Shown one piece after another: positions 42,881 to 55,700 of a stretch of DNA of 64,000 bases. The DNA is from Muscardinus avellanarius. Lineage: Eukaryota > Chordata > Mammalia > Rodentia > Gliridae. The notes beneath the pieces are model-generated. The model did no database searches. It was not told the origin of the DNA and saw only the letters and a list, made by a program, of their open reading frames with translations. Where the stretch lies: the NCBI GenBank assembly GCA_963383645.1, contig OY726564.1, forward strand, positions 114,261,415-114,325,414, given 5' to 3'. How positions within the stretch are numbered: the stretch's first letter is position 1; every line of letters begins with the position of its first letter. The translations under genes were made by a program, and so were the position numbers.

Positions 42881-43610
42881 AGATCCATCACTTAGACTAA
42901 AAATTTAATGATAACTGAAAGGTCAAATTGATTTGTACAAGAGGAAGAGGAAGAAATCTCCCAAGTTCTCAAATTGTACTTTTCATGCACAGTTTGATCA
43001 AAATTATAAAAGTAAATGATTTAAGAAAGACTTCTTTGTCAAACTTGATATTTAAAATGATAAGATAGTCAGTGTCCCTAGAACTGAATAGAAACATGAT
43101 TATCTTCAGGCAGACATCTTTCAAATCAAGAATGTGACTATAGAATTCAGACCCATTGCAATTGTCGAGATGACCCAGAGGAAAAGGTCATTCTCTCTTC
43201 TTTTCCCAAGTGCTGGGTCTAGACTTGACCTAAGCAGGGAGGAAAGGGAGGGTTCTTTCATTTCCTCTCTGGATTTCCATTCTGCTACTTAGCTTCATTG
43301 CCTTTCACACACCAAGAGTGTGCCAACCACCTTGCTTCTCAGAAGGAAGCAGGTCTGGCTCGTCATAAAACAACTGTGAATTGACTTCACATGTAACTTT
43401 CTTCTGTCCTCCAGGGAAATTGTTTTTGCTTACTTGTCTAGAGAGGACAAAGGAATCAACGCTCATAATAGACTTTGAGAGGCCATGCTGTCTGCATGGG
43501 AATGGCAGAGAAGGGAGAAAAGGGAGCTTCTGCTCTTGCCGTTACTTTTATTCCCATAGCGAGACCTGGTCCTAGCTGCGAAGGCCTGTTGTGCGTTAAG
43601 AGATGAATCA
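42881..43610. other. Intergenic sequence, no feature recognised
   Basis: Unique AT-rich sequence with no supported feature. Confidence 0.45.
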
Positions 43611-43801
43611 GCTGAACGTGGTGGCACACGCCTGTCTTCCCAGTACTCAGAAAGCTGAGACAGGAGGATTGCAAGTTTGAAGCCAGCCTTAGCAACCTAG
43701 CGAGGCCTCAGCAACTTAGTGAGACCCTGTTTCAAAATAAAAAACAAAAAGGGCCGGGATGTGACTCAGAGGTAGAACAAAAAAGAAAAAGAGAGAAAGA
43801 A
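43611..43801 (+). mobile_element. B1-dID-type SINE with truncated ID half
   Basis: CAGCTGAACGTGGTGGCACA ... GGGCCGGGATGTGACTCAGA, then a direct jump to an A/G-rich tail. Flanks agagatgaatc / agagatgagtc suggest a target duplication. Confidence 0.9.
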
Positions 43802-43805
43802 AGAG

Positions 43806-44642
43806 ATGAGTCCTACAGTTTTCATTATCCTCCATTTCATTTGAATTTTGGGAGATGCCCAGAGCAGGTCATTGATCCAGGCCCAAATAAAACTTAATCT
43901 TCATTCCAGACATTCCAGTTGTCATCTTAGGAGCGAGACCCTTGAGCGTCCTTAGCCCACCCCCTCCCTGCAGGTGACCTGGGGAGGTGTTTGACCCCTC
44001 AGGTCTTAGGTGCTCCGTGTGAAGTAAGGATGCCGCTGCTTGGCTCAAGGAGTTATGCCCAGGCTAAGCGAGGTGGTGGATAGTAAACTCCTAGCACAGT
44101 GTGTGACTCGGCTGATTCCTTAACAAAGTAAATTCCCCTTTCTGGGTGCCTTTAAGTGGCAGCAGTCTCTAGCCAACCCTGTGTAGCCTGCTTTTTAATG
44201 GCAGCATGTACAATCTAAAAACTCAGCTGTGATGTATTTGTTTAAATTCATTTTTTCAGCTCCACTATCACCAGCGTCACATGTAGCTTGCAATGACAGC
44301 ACAGCTGTGAAGCTTCTGGGCGCCACATCCCCTGGAAGCAGGCCCGTGACAGTCCTGGAGAAGTTGCCGTGTTTGGCGTTCTTTGGGCACGCTTGCTGGA
44401 TCCTTGAGTTTCCAGGCAGAAAGGGCCAGTGATATCTTATTCATTTACTCTGAATAGCATGTCTCAAATCCTTTCTTTGAAAGTCAGCAGATTATAAATA
44501 AATGGGTGGTATTTGTATACACTTTCTATTTCTGTCAGGCATAAATGAACCCAATACTCTTTCATGTTAATAGTCTATTTTGAAATTTGTTTTCAAAATC
44601 TGAAAAACTTAACAAAAAGAAATTTAATCAGAGAGTAAAACA
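43806..44642. other. Intergenic sequence, no feature recognised
   Basis: Unique sequence. CTCCTAGCACAGTGTGTGAC near 44089 hints at a decayed MIR but is too little to call. Confidence 0.4.
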
Positions 44643-44730
44643 GGGCTAGAAATATATTCAATAGTAGAGAATTTGCCTAGCATGTGAAAGGCCCTGGGCT
44701 TAGTCCCCAGTACCACCGAAACAAACTAAG
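44643..44730 (+). mobile_element. ID-type SINE (monomer)
   Basis: GGGCTAGAAATATATTCAAT, then GAGAATTTGCCTAGCATGTG, then GGGCTTAGTCCCCAGTACC, with an A/G-rich tail to about 44760. Complete ID-like monomer, diverged. Confidence 0.82.
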
Positions 44731-44763
44731 AGAAAGAAAGAAGGAAAAAAAGAAAGAAAGGCG

Positions 44764-46610
44764 ATATAGGTTCAATGATAAGCTCAAAATAGTTGTTGGA
44801 TCAATATAATAGCACTTGATTGTTGTTTTCAAGATAATAAAAATAGAGAAATAGCAGCCTCGAGAGTCTAGACATTAATCTTTTGACCTAGGAAATCATT
44901 CTTTCTCCATACTCTTGAGGAAAAGTACTGTTTTGGAACAGTTGTGACACAGTGTGTCTAGCACTGTTTAATCCCACACATCTTGATGTCATCGAGGAAT
45001 ACTTAAAGCAGGTTGTGATTAGGAAAAAGGACGAGGTTAATATGGGCAGCCACAGGGTGCACAGGCCATCAGAGGCCAATTGAGGAGCAAGTCAGCTTAC
45101 AGTTCAAAGCCTATTTTTTGCCTGTTCTCTCTTATTTTGAAATCATATTCTAGTTGTGATCTCAGGCAACCATTCCTTCTGTATTGTAATATTAGAATGC
45201 TGTGCTTGTAAATACAGGACAGGCATTTCCTCGTTTTTCTTTCCCTCGAGACTCTTAAAGAAGCATCATGTTGAGTTCATCCTCCAACTTCACCTTAGTA
45301 ACAAAGCTTTGCATCTGGGTGGTTGTCAGACTGTAAAGTCTTCAAATCCAACAGGGCGGCACAAATCTTCCTGTCTTCCTCCTAAAGCCGGCTTTGTCAT
45401 CCAGCTGACTCTTTGCCTACCATAGAAGAGTGGGACAGTTGAGATGTTGGAAGCTTTCTGGTCCTGCAGAAAGCACCTTCATTAAACTTTATTTCCAGGA
45501 CATCACAACTCATCCTCTGACATTTTCAATTGCCTAAATAGCAGCTAACTTGACTGAAGTATTACCAATGTTCATAAAGACCAGTGACCCATCGGTCTCC
45601 GCCAGTCGTACCCAGGACTGCCTTTTTCCATTCCATAAACACACACTAAATGCCCTACATAAACCTTATGCTGTGTTTGGAACTCTGGACAATGTAAAGC
45701 TGAGTAGAGGATATGCCTTCGCTTCCAAAGAGCTCGCCTAAGAGAAAGCGTGACAGTAGCCTTCCATGATACAGAACTTAAATGTTAGAAACACAAAGCT
45801 ATCATCCAAAGTACCATCTACTCCAAAAATTCTCACCTAGGGCCCTGCAGGATGAATTGAACCTATAGACATATTTGATTTGGCTCACACGGTATTCACA
45901 AAAACTCATTTAACAAATCATCAATATTCTGAAATGAAAAGCCACTATGTGAAATAAATGGAGAGCTGTGGAACACCAAGTTCCTTTCCCCGCTAGGTAA
46001 TGCTTGGATGGACTACGCAGCTCCCACCCCGCCTGTCCGTCTTCTGCTGTATCCTCCCCACTGCAATCATTTCTTTAGAATATCCTGGGAAGTTCTTTGA
46101 ATGTGACTTGTTTTCTCTATTTTTTTAGTTGTGCTCCTTTCTGCTCTCTGAGCTACAAGACTAGACCTGATTGATAAAATTTTGTGTTGTTGGAACCAAG
46201 CTCTGTAAGCATCCAGAGGAGATGCCCTACGCAAGACTTTCTGCAGTGTCTAGAGAGCCTGGAAATTGGGGGAAGAAGCCCAACGTGAAGACTGAAATAC
46301 TGTGGATCCTCGAAAGAGAGTCCTTGGTTCTAAGACAGCAAGGATCACTGGCAGAAGATGGCATTAGCTCCATAAACAATATCTGTTCTTCTGACCTTCA
46401 AGAGTTGAGAAAGAGTAGAACAGGCTGAACTCCCATTATCCCTGTGATTGGACAAGAGGAAGAACATGGTCCCTGAACAAGGAAAGTCTCATCAGCTTTG
46501 CTCATAAAGGCTCCTTCGCCTTCCACTATTTCAGGTTCCTGCAGTGAGTGTCTTGAGATACTCAGAACTACGCAGATGACTCGTGATGAGGAGAGATGAA
46601 CTGAGGAGAG
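44764..46610. other. Intergenic sequence, mostly unassigned
   Basis: About 1.8 kb without a recognised SINE. Around 45835-45970 (TTTGATTTGGCTCACACGGT, then AAATCATCAATATTCTGAAA) it resembles an old hAT-type MER element, but I cannot name it. No gene supported. Confidence 0.4.
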
Positions 46611-46619
46611 ATGATCACC

Positions 46620-46914
46620 TCACAAGAAAATCTTTACAAAGCCCCAAAGAGAATGGTTTTCTAGCAAAATAGGTTAGGTCACCGGGCGATGTGCCCTTGA
46701 AGGGGGCATCAGGAACCCTGGCCCCTTCCTGTCTCTCTTTTTGCTTCCTAGGGGCATGAGGTGAACAGGCCTTCTCCACCACGTCCCCCACCATGATGTA
46801 TGGTGCCACCACAGCCCCATAGCAACAGGGCCAAGTGAGCAGGTCTGGAGCCTCTGAAACCAAAGTGTACCTTCACTTAAATTATCTCAGGTGTTTTGTC
46901 ACAGTGATGGGAAG

Positions 46915-46915
<1 letters not shown>
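46620..46915 (+). mobile_element. MaLR-like LTR 3' part
   Basis: GTTAGGTCACCGGGCGATGT, ACCATGATGTATGGTGCCAC, CCTCTGAAACCAAAGTGTAC and CAGGTGTTTTGTCACAGTGA follow the typical order of the 3' half of such an LTR. A (CA)n follows. Confidence 0.65.

Positions 46916-46962
<47 letters not shown>
46916..46962. repeat. (CA)n microsatellite
   Basis: About 23 CA units at the 3' edge of the LTR fragment. Confidence 0.97.
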
Positions 46963-46963
<1 letters not shown>

Positions 46964-47164
46964 GAGGAATTCTTCATGGAGAAAATAACCTTTCCATGGC
47001 TTTATTTTCATCCTGGACCTAACATGTTGAAAATTACGGCAACAGGCACATGTGCATGCGTGCACTTCCCGAGTTCCTCTTCTTCTAAGTAGTCTGTCTT
47101 GGACTTTGCAAAGTGGAATAAGAGATGTTGACTAAGGACTGACTTGGACCCAAAGGCAACAGAG

Positions 47165-47345
47165 AGGATTAGGTTATCCAAATTTCAATTCCTGACTTTA
47201 ACACTCACAAGCTATAGGGACTTGAGCAGTTACCAAACTTCTCTAAGCCTTCGTTTCCTCATCTACAAACGGGAACAACTATGTGCACTTCATAGGGTTG
47301 TAGTAAGAACCGAAGTGTTTGCATCTATGACACACCAGGCTTAAC
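47165..47345 (+). mobile_element. MIR SINE
   Basis: TTTCAATTCCTGACTTTAAC, then GCCTTCGTTTCCTCATCTAC, then ATGTGCACTTCATAGGGTTG. This is the MIR core and 3' half in order (CTCTGAGCCTCAGTTTCCTCATCTG... CTCATAGGGTTG). Confidence 0.9.
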
Positions 47346-47465
47346 CAACAGCAGCCGCAATGAACTACCAGAGTCTTGCTCCCAAGCAGACGGGGTCTCC
47401 TTCAGGCCCTCTCCCAGCACCTCCATCTATACAGTATGATTTACCTATAGTAAATAGTTTCATAG

Positions 47466-47672
47466 AGCCAGGCGTGGTGGCGCACACTTGTGATCTCAGC
47501 ATCTGGAAGGCTGAGACAGGAGGAACGCAGTTTGTGGACAGCCTCAGCTGCTTAGTGAGGCCCTTTGCAATTCAGTGAGACCCTGTTTCAAAATAAAAAG
47601 TAAAAAAATAGGGCTGGGGTGTAGCTCAGAGGTAGAATGCCTCTGGGTTCCATCCCCAGCACCGGAAAAAAA
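47466..47672 (+). mobile_element. B1-dID-type SINE
   Basis: GAGCCAGGCGTGGTGGCGCA ... GGGTTCCATCCCCAGCACC. Flanks aaatagtttcata / aaatagttttata indicate a target duplication. Confidence 0.94.
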
Positions 47673-48944
47673 ATAGTTTTATATATGAGAAATCCAGCAC
47701 TGACTATAAGGAATCTCTGAATGCATTAGATTAGGCCCCGACTGAGATAAATGCAGCCTAACTCATCAGTTTACTTCTGGTATGGAGGAACTTCTACTGC
47801 CAGCATCTTCCAGGCAGTCTCCAACTCTTGCTGAGTGGCTTCCTGAAATTATCAACAGGAAAAGGGGCTGGCTGTACCTACTGCTGAATTCATGTTACTT
47901 TGTATTCCTTTTGATCAAAAGAGAGAGGGATGCAGTTAATTTTTAAAAAAACTTTGGAAAAAACACAAAGAAAATTATTTCAAGGGTAACCATGACAAGT
48001 CACTTTTTAAGGATCAGACGTCAATGACTCATCTTGGGCCCTGAGTTTACCTTATTCAGGAATCCAGCTCACTGAAGAGTGACCAAGGCCGTGGACCATG
48101 GCGACACTGAGAGGCATGCACCCTGCCGGGACCTTGTCATTGTGGAGAGCAGCGGGACCCAAGGCCTGGCCCTGTTTCTGCCTCCCACCACTCACACGGG
48201 GATCTGACAGGGAAGTGTCAAAGATGTGTCCTCCTCTGTCCCTGTGGATCTGTGGCTAACTCTGAAGCTGAGGTTAGCCAGGGGCTAACTCTGTGCTAAG
48301 GACCCTTGTCCTGTGGCCAATGAGGGAAAGGGCGACACCTTGCTTACAGGACCTGGACAGATGGACACTTCCTACCAGACACTGAGGCTGCATCCCACTC
48401 TGGCTCAGAGATCAAAACCAATCTTGTTGGTTTATTTTCACTCTGAGTGGGAATGGAATTTAAAACACTTTTTACTTTAAAACGTTAAGTTGCTTTGACC
48501 TGAGCATGTACACATCTGGTCTTAGTGCCGGGAAAGCCTAAGTCAGTACTGTTTGGTTACCGACAGCACCATTCTTATTTCAAACACTGGTTATTCTGGA
48601 CTCTCCAACATGTATTACCACTCCCGATCACTGCCGCTGAGATCCATGCAGGACGGTTGTGAACATTATAGATATGTCTCCCTTCGGCACCTGGTAACTC
48701 AGGAAAACCAGGTAGCTTCAACTGAAGCTGCCAACCGGCTTCCTATGAATCATGTTAATTAAACGATACATATTTTTACCTAAATGTAGAAAGTTTATAA
48801 ATATGCTAAATCTTTCAGTGACCTGATGATGCTTCCAAAGGCCAAGCAAGTGTCTTCCTGGGACGCGTCTTGAGACTATGTTGTTTCAGAGATGTGTGGC
48901 ACTAGCTCACCTGCGTTACTTATGGCTTACTTTCACCGTGTGTG
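47673..48944. other. Intergenic sequence, no feature recognised
   Basis: Unique sequence with no supported gene or repeat. Confidence 0.45.
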
Positions 48945-49145
48945 TTTGTCAGTTTTCCGTCACTATCACAAAATACCTGGGACGATCAACTTATGAAGAG
49001 AAAAGGCTTGTTTTGGCTCACAGTTTTGGAAGTTCCAAACCATGTTCACCCAGCTGCTTTGGGCCTGCTTGGGGCGAGGTCGCATGTCAAGGGGGGAGCT
49101 TGAGGAGGAGCAAGACCACTCACCCCTGACTGGGAAGCACAGAAG
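48945..49145 (-). mobile_element. MaLR-like LTR 3' part (antisense)
   Basis: CACTATCACAAAATACCTGG, then CTTATGAAGAGAAAAGGCTT, then GGCTCACAGTTTTGGAAGTT. The complement reads as the 3' end of the LTR, with the AATAAACCTTTCC-like polyadenylation region decayed. Confidence 0.65.
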
Positions 49146-49151
49146 AGTGCA

Positions 49152-49382
49152 GAGCCAGGTGTGGTGGTGCACACTGGCCATCCTAGCACTTGGGAGGCTG
49201 AGACAGGAGGATTGCAAGTGTAAGTCCAGCTTCAGCAATGTAGTGAGGCCCTCAGAAACTTATTGAGACCCTCAGGGCTCTTACCCTTACTGTGTTTCAA
49301 AATTAAAAAAACAAAACAAAACAGGGCTGGTAGTGTAGTTTGGAGGTAGAATGCCCCTGTGAGTTCAAAATAAGAAAAAGAC
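49152..49382 (+). mobile_element. B1-dID-type SINE with a short insertion
   Basis: GAGCCAGGTGTGGTGGTGCA ... GGAGGTAGAATGCCCCTGTG. About 25 bp of extra sequence (CAGGGCTCTTACCCTTACTG...) interrupts the end of the left half. Confidence 0.9.
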
Positions 49383-49397
49383 AAGAGAGTCTATATA

Positions 49398-49795
49398 ATG
49401 GTTTAAATTTAGAATGCCCCCTAACCCTCACAGAAACAGGTAGCAACGTTGGAAGCGGGGCTTCGCTGTAAGCTCACCAGTGGCTAACATTTTGTGATGG
49501 AATTACTGGACGGTCACCTAGGCAGGTAGGGTGTGGATAGAGAAGGTGGGCACCTGGGCGTGGCCTTGGGGACCGTACATGGCTCCTGGCCCCTGCGTGC
49601 TCTCCTGCTCTGGCCTCCACGAGGCGAGGAGCAGAGCTCGTGCTCTCTCTCCCACCACATGGCCTGACCTCCAGCTGCACCCCAGCCTCACAGAGACCAA
49701 ATTCTGAGATCTCCAAAAGACTGTGAGCCAATCAATCGTCCTTCCTCCGAGTCGTGTGGTCAGTTGAGAATGCCAAGACAAGAGAAACGGGCCAG
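49398..49795 (+). mobile_element. MaLR-like LTR
   Basis: ATGGTTTAAATTTAGAATGC start, then GGCAGGTAGGGTGTGGATAG, GGGCGTGGCCTTGGGGACCG, CACATGGCCTGACCTCCAGC, and AGATCTCCAAAAGACTGTGA near the end. This is the most complete copy of the family in the window. Confidence 0.7.
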
Positions 49796-50899
49796 TGCCT
49801 TTAACCCCCACTCGAGGGCGTGCTTCCAATGGCCTCCAGACCTCCACCGGGCCTGCTCCCAGAAGTGCCACCCTGGGAACCAGGCCTCTCACACATGGGT
49901 GGGTCTTTGGTATTCAAGAACCAATCAATAGCACCTTGCAAGCTACCTCTATGCTGAGACATCCATTTTAGGATAAGAAAAGAGAGAAGCCTCCATTTCT
50001 GCTTCTGAACATTTCACCTGCACTAGTATTGAACTGACTTCCTGACAACACGGGCAGGTGTCTACCTTCCTTCTAAGTTTTTTCCTTCCTATGCCAGGAG
50101 GCTCTCTGGCATCAGCAAAGACAAGCTTCAGGCGCTCTCTGCCCCTCCTGGCTCTGCTCGTTTGTATTTTCCCTGTCTGAGGTTGGACTGACTGTGGGGC
50201 TTTCCAGAGGAGTCAGGAGTTTGGATAAGCCAGCGGGTTAAGCAGGTTTTATGACCAGCTGTGTAATAAAATGCATCCAGGGGTCACCAGAGAAACTTTA
50301 ATCAGCACCAGGGGTCACTGGATAGCACTTCTAGACAGGAGAGGAAGAAATGAGGAACAGAGATTCAAAGGGGAGGAAGAGGAGTTGGGGGAAGGGAACA
50401 GGGACCGAAGGGTCTCAAGTTATCAGAAGTAACTTAAAAACATCGATGTGTTTTGCAATCAGAAATGGGAAAAAGAGCATAATTGCCCAGAGGAAACAGG
50501 AGATCTGCTGCAAATTTAGATGGGAATTGTACCCAAAGACTTAATTTTTCCCCCCTTGTGCAGTTTTGCATGAAAGTTTGGCCCTATGACTGGTCTCAGG
50601 ATGGGTATCAGATATCTCACCCCGAAGGAAGAAACATTCCCAGCAAATCCTTCTCCCCTTAAGGAAAAAGAAAAACTCCTGCATCCAAAAATCAGAGCCT
50701 GGGCAGACAAATTGGCACCACTTTTTTCACTTTCTGGCCTTTTTTATTTTCTGTGTGGAATAAGACTGCAGACTCGAGTCACAATTCACAAATATTTGGT
50801 AGTATTATGTTGCAAGAAACCAGGGCAGGGGGACCAAAAGAAGGTAATTCTTAACAGCTTTGCCTTCACTCACGCAAACAAACTTTATGCTTCTCAATA

Positions 50900-51150
50900 A
50901 ATCTCCTGGTTTTGTAAGTGGCCATTAAAATAACAGATCATTTGATTAAAATTCTGTTTTCTTTGCACAGCGGTCATTTGGAGTTTTGGGGACCTCCAAA
51001 TGCGGTCTTGGCCATGATGTCATTAGTATTTTATTAATGCATTCGAAAGGTTAAGAGCTCTTACATTTTATAGGGCTTTTAAAAGCAAACATTTGATTGT
51101 CTCTTGCATAAACGGAGTCTGAACCCATTAAAATGCGACAACAGCTTCAG
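50900..51150. promoter_or_regulatory. Candidate distal enhancer (conserved-looking block A)
   Basis: Unique AT-rich sequence with CATTTGATTAAAATTC, CATTAGTATTTTATTAATGC and CCCATTAAAATGC, so clustered homeodomain-type cores, about 26 kb upstream of PRRX1. Proposed from composition and location only. Confidence 0.35.
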
Positions 51151-52084
51151 AGCGGATCCTGTTTGAGGGTAAAAAGAGAAATTGATCAAGGATTTGCTAC
51201 ATTTCTAATCGCTTTTGAATTACATGAAAACTGAACTGAGGCCAATATTTGGGAATGGAAAAAATTAAATCCAGTCCCACACCTTTTAATATAATAATGA
51301 AACTTTTTAAAATCAGGTTCTCCCCCTTCCCCTATTGCAGTCAGATGTTTCTTTATGGCACAAAAATTAGTTTATGTTTTGGAAGGTTTATTTTTTTCTT
51401 TCTACTCCAATCACAAGGCAGTCCGTTTGTCATTAAAAATAGAATAAAATAAAAATAAAAAATAGGTGTAGTTCAGGAGTCCTGGCCTAAAATAAAAGAT
51501 CTCAGGGCTGACAACTGTTGATTTGCCTTTGTTGTTTATTTGGGAGAGCATCTGTGTCTGCGTAGCTTTGGGATGTTCTCCCATTTTGGAAGTAAAAATT
51601 CAATTAAGGCACTTTGTGAATTGCATACTAACTCCAACACAAAATAATAAAACCAGTGGCACTGGCATATATTGCTATCTTCTTTTCTTTTCTTTCTCTC
51701 TCTGTCTTATCACCTATTCTTTTAGGTGGGCTTGCCCCATCCAGGGAATGGTCTTTTGTATATATGGAAGAGAAAACACCAGCCCTGCATCCCTAATTTG
51801 CATCCCCTAATTTACAGTAGGAGCTCCATTCTAATTTTCCCCCATTCTTGCATCCCCGACGGCAAGTTTTCTACTCACATTATTGTTTTCGTTGTTAACT
51901 TCAGTGACCAACTACATTTCTCATTCTAGCACATTCTGCCTCTTCACGGTATATTATTCCTTTCACATTTTTGTCCCTCGCAAATGAACGACCGAAAAGC
52001 CATCTCCTGGAGCTTCTCTGTTTTAATTGCTTCTGTGCTCTGTGCATTGGAGAAGCAGGGACTTAACTAGCAGGAGCCGATCAA

Positions 52085-52700
52085 CAGATAGGCTTGCATA
52101 ACACACACTTAATTATCCAAACAAGGCTTTCTGGAGAAAGTCTTCTGACAACTACCCCCTGAAATAAATATACCTCGGTGACTGTCAATAGTAATAAAAC
52201 CCACAGGATCATTTCTTAAAGCTTTTATTGTTTGCCTGTAATTAGCATGTTGATGTGATTAAAGCTACATTTGACTTTTGATAAACCCCAGACTCCTATA
52301 GATAACGTTTCCAGCAGTTCAAAGCTGCTTTCATTAGAAGCGATATTTATCTGATTTGTAACCAATCAATTGGAAATAAAACTTTCCTGTGGCGTGCCTT
52401 TAAAACAGCCAGCAGCAACCCCAGTTTCCTCACGCCCCTCTCTTCTTCCAGGCGGAGTCCTTGAATGAGATGGATTCCATATGGTTAGGAGGAGGAGAGG
52501 AGAGAGGAGCGGGCGGCGGGCAGGGGCTGCGGAGGTAGAGCTCCCTGTGCGGAACCCTTGCAGACTCGGCCTTCTTTCTGCTTGCTGCAATTGGTAGGCT
52601 AGCAGCCTCTGTAACCAATTTTCTTGCAAAATACACTTTCGTGTGGCCGCAGAAAAGCCTGAAGAACTGGGGTTCGTTAAAGGCCATATTTGGACTCCTT
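52085..52700. promoter_or_regulatory. Candidate distal enhancer (conserved-looking block B)
   Basis: Contains TTAATTA (52109-52115), CTGTCA (MEIS-type hexamer, 52182-52187), TAATTA (52239-52244), GATGTGATTAAAGC and CCAATCAATTGG, in long unique sequence without transposons. It lies about 27.5 kb upstream of the PRRX1 ATG. Conservation was not tested. Confidence 0.4.
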
Positions 52701-55700
52701 ACTCTGCTTCTAGATTTTTAAGTCTGTTTGATTCTTTTATCAGATTCTTTTGATCTGCTCTTAACTTTATCCTTTTTGCCCTTCCTCAAGGTTATTTCTC
52801 CCTCTGCGTTCATCCTCTTCCCATCTCACGGTGTCTTCCTTTCCTTTTCTCCTCTCTCTCTTTTTCTTTCTCTGACTTTTGGTTTTATGTTTGTTTTCTA
52901 TAATAACATTTTGTTTGCAATCACTTTAATTTGCCTTGTTCAAAATTATGAAACTCTAAATGCTGACATCTTGACAAATAGGCTCCCCGGGCGAGGCTTA
53001 TCTGCTCCAGCAGACACGCTGAGAACAGTTCTGAGCATCCACGGTGGCGGAGGACGGAGCTGTAGCGTCCGCTGTAGGAACGCTGCACCCGCATCTTATT
53101 TTCGGTGTAACTTTACCACTGCACAAAGGCATTCGTTTTTTTTCTCCCTAGGAAGAAAGAAGAAAAGGAGAAAGGAAGCCAATCCACCTTCCAAATCTGT
53201 ACATACCACCCAAAGCACTTCTTGTCTCGTATCCACCACACTCCCCAAATGTTTCATATTTTTTAAAATGCAATAGAAGAAGAAAAATATTTTCTATAAT
53301 GAGTGTTGACATGCAAACCTTTATGGATTTCGAGCTACGCCTCATTAAAATCTGTCTTTAACTGTGTGCTAAACATGTGTACAAACGCTATGTGGGCCAT
53401 GCTTCTTAAATTGAGTTTTAAAGTGAATGTACATTAACAAAATATTTTATTGCTATTATACAACAAAAACATGAAATTTATATCCATGAAGCCACTTACA
53501 CTAATCTGGACATGTTCAAAGGCTTTCCATTTTTATTTAATTATATGGTCTCCCAGTGCCCATTGCAAGTGTTTTCTCAAACACTGTAATTTATAACTTT
53601 ATAGATAACCATACAATTTCAACCTAACTTAAGTACAGACAATGTAAGTGTATTGTCTCAAAAATGCCGATTCTGTGTATTCTAGAAATGACCTCAGTTC
53701 TGGCATTTAACGTCTTGGAAATGACTGCCATTCCATGCACCTATGGCCCGTATGCAACTGCACTTGAAAACCCAGGAAACAGGAGAAGGAATTACTCCTG
53801 CAAAATGCATGGCTGCAACAAGGCTGGGTGCAACAAGTGTGTCTCTTCTGGTCTGGGGTTTATGCAATGTCTCATGGCCAGGAAAATTTCAGAGGCTGCC
53901 GGTCTCAGGGAACAGGCTCTGCGCCTCTCCAAAGCAAGTTTTATCAAACATTTTAGACATTTTTATTTTCCACTTATTTTTAGAAACCATTGTAGAAACC
54001 ATTAGCAATCCATTTTTTAAGTCAGCCGTAGTGTGGCTCTTCACTTGGAATGCTTTCTGTCATTTCTCTGTTTTCTAGTTGATAAAAGTTAAGGTGACTC
54101 CCTGCAAATATATCACGCCACCCAAACACAGAGTATTTATTTTCACCATCGTGACTTTAAATCCACGGAGATTATTGATCACATCTTCTGGATAAAAATT
54201 TTATTTCTGCTAAAAAAATGTTAAGTATTTTTTTTTTTTTTTTTTAGAAATCAAAGCTGGAGCTTTTTTTCCCTCCACATCAATTCCTTGGATTTCAGTA
54301 TCCGTGTGATCACTAAATTAACAGAGCATTTCAGCTTGAGAAATGCCTTAACATTAGATTCTGTGCATAACTAAAACCACAGTGATAATATTTCAAGTAG
54401 CAGAAAAAACAGAGGCTTATAGATTTACAAAGATAAAGTGTGCACTTTTGTAATATATTCTCGTGGGAGCTATCTGACTTATGAGCTAATATGTCACATA
54501 ACTAAAAGGAGAGAGGGAAATCTGATTTACTTGCTGTTCCTTGTGGGTGTTTATATTTGTGGGATGGAGACATAGCTGTGGCACCACGAGTCACCACTTA
54601 TTTTGTGTCTTTTCTATGATTCTCTTCTCATGGACCAGGTATCATATATATAATGCCTTTCCGTTTTTGAAATGGAGAATATATACTTTTTAAGCCATTA
54701 AGTATAACTAAACAGTGACAAATATCAGAAAGAAAACTGAAAAATCTAGCCAGCTATCCAGATAGCTTCCCTTTATAAAGCCAAAGACCTGGGTGTCTGA
54801 AAATCAAGGGATTGGCCTAATGTGCTCAGTTTTATTCAGTTTTATTCAGGTGTTAGACATCCTGTAGACATAGCCACAGGCTCTGGTCCCTGTCTGCTGG
54901 GTTTGCCTGTCACCTTCAGATACGGGGCATCCCCAAAGGTTTTAGTGGAGCAATGGGAACATGATTGAAATGACATTCGCCAGGCTGCATCGAGAGGGGA
55001 AGGTTTGGACAGTGTTTCTTGCAGGTAGCCACGCCAAGTTATTCCAATTTACATTTCTCTCCTAATAATCCTAAGATGATTTTCTTCTCCATCAGCCTTT
55101 GCACTGGTGTGCATTAATTCTTTTATTTTTGGTTCCTGAGACAAACATACTATTTTTAAAAATTCTATACAAAATGGAGGTCTTAGTTTTGGTAGTAAGT
55201 TCCATGCACACCATCAAAAATGGTTCTGTTTCTACATCACCACAAAAAAAAAACCCTGCTGATAGATTTCTCCTCACTTCAAGTGTTAGCTGAAGGCAGA
55301 GGGTGTCTTCTGTTTCCCCATAACTCTCCCAAACAACAGAAGGCCGTGGCTTTGGGCACGTCTAGATGAGAAGAAACAGCCAGGTGTCCACGGCACCATT
55401 AGGCTACAGAGCTAATTTCAAGTCCAAGTCTCAATTTGTAAGAGATCGACTTTGCCTTTTTAAAAATTTTCTTACAGACTAACATGAAGCACACAAGAGT
55501 GTGCACTAGTGTTAAGTCTCTGAAGTCCGATCACACGTTGGTGGTGAGATTAGCACCAGGCAAAGCCCACGCCAGCTCCTCAAACCTCCAAGATGAGGAC
55601 AGAGATGTGCGTGACTGCGGGTTGCACTCATATCACAGAGCAGCGCTCGGGATGCTCCTTAAGACTCACTCACGGATGTGCAAAACTTGTCTGCTTAAGT

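Noticed and set aside
53664..54005. 113-residue cysteine-containing frame
   Set aside because: No recognisable domain or coding context, and an overlapping frame of similar length in another phase. Treated as chance.
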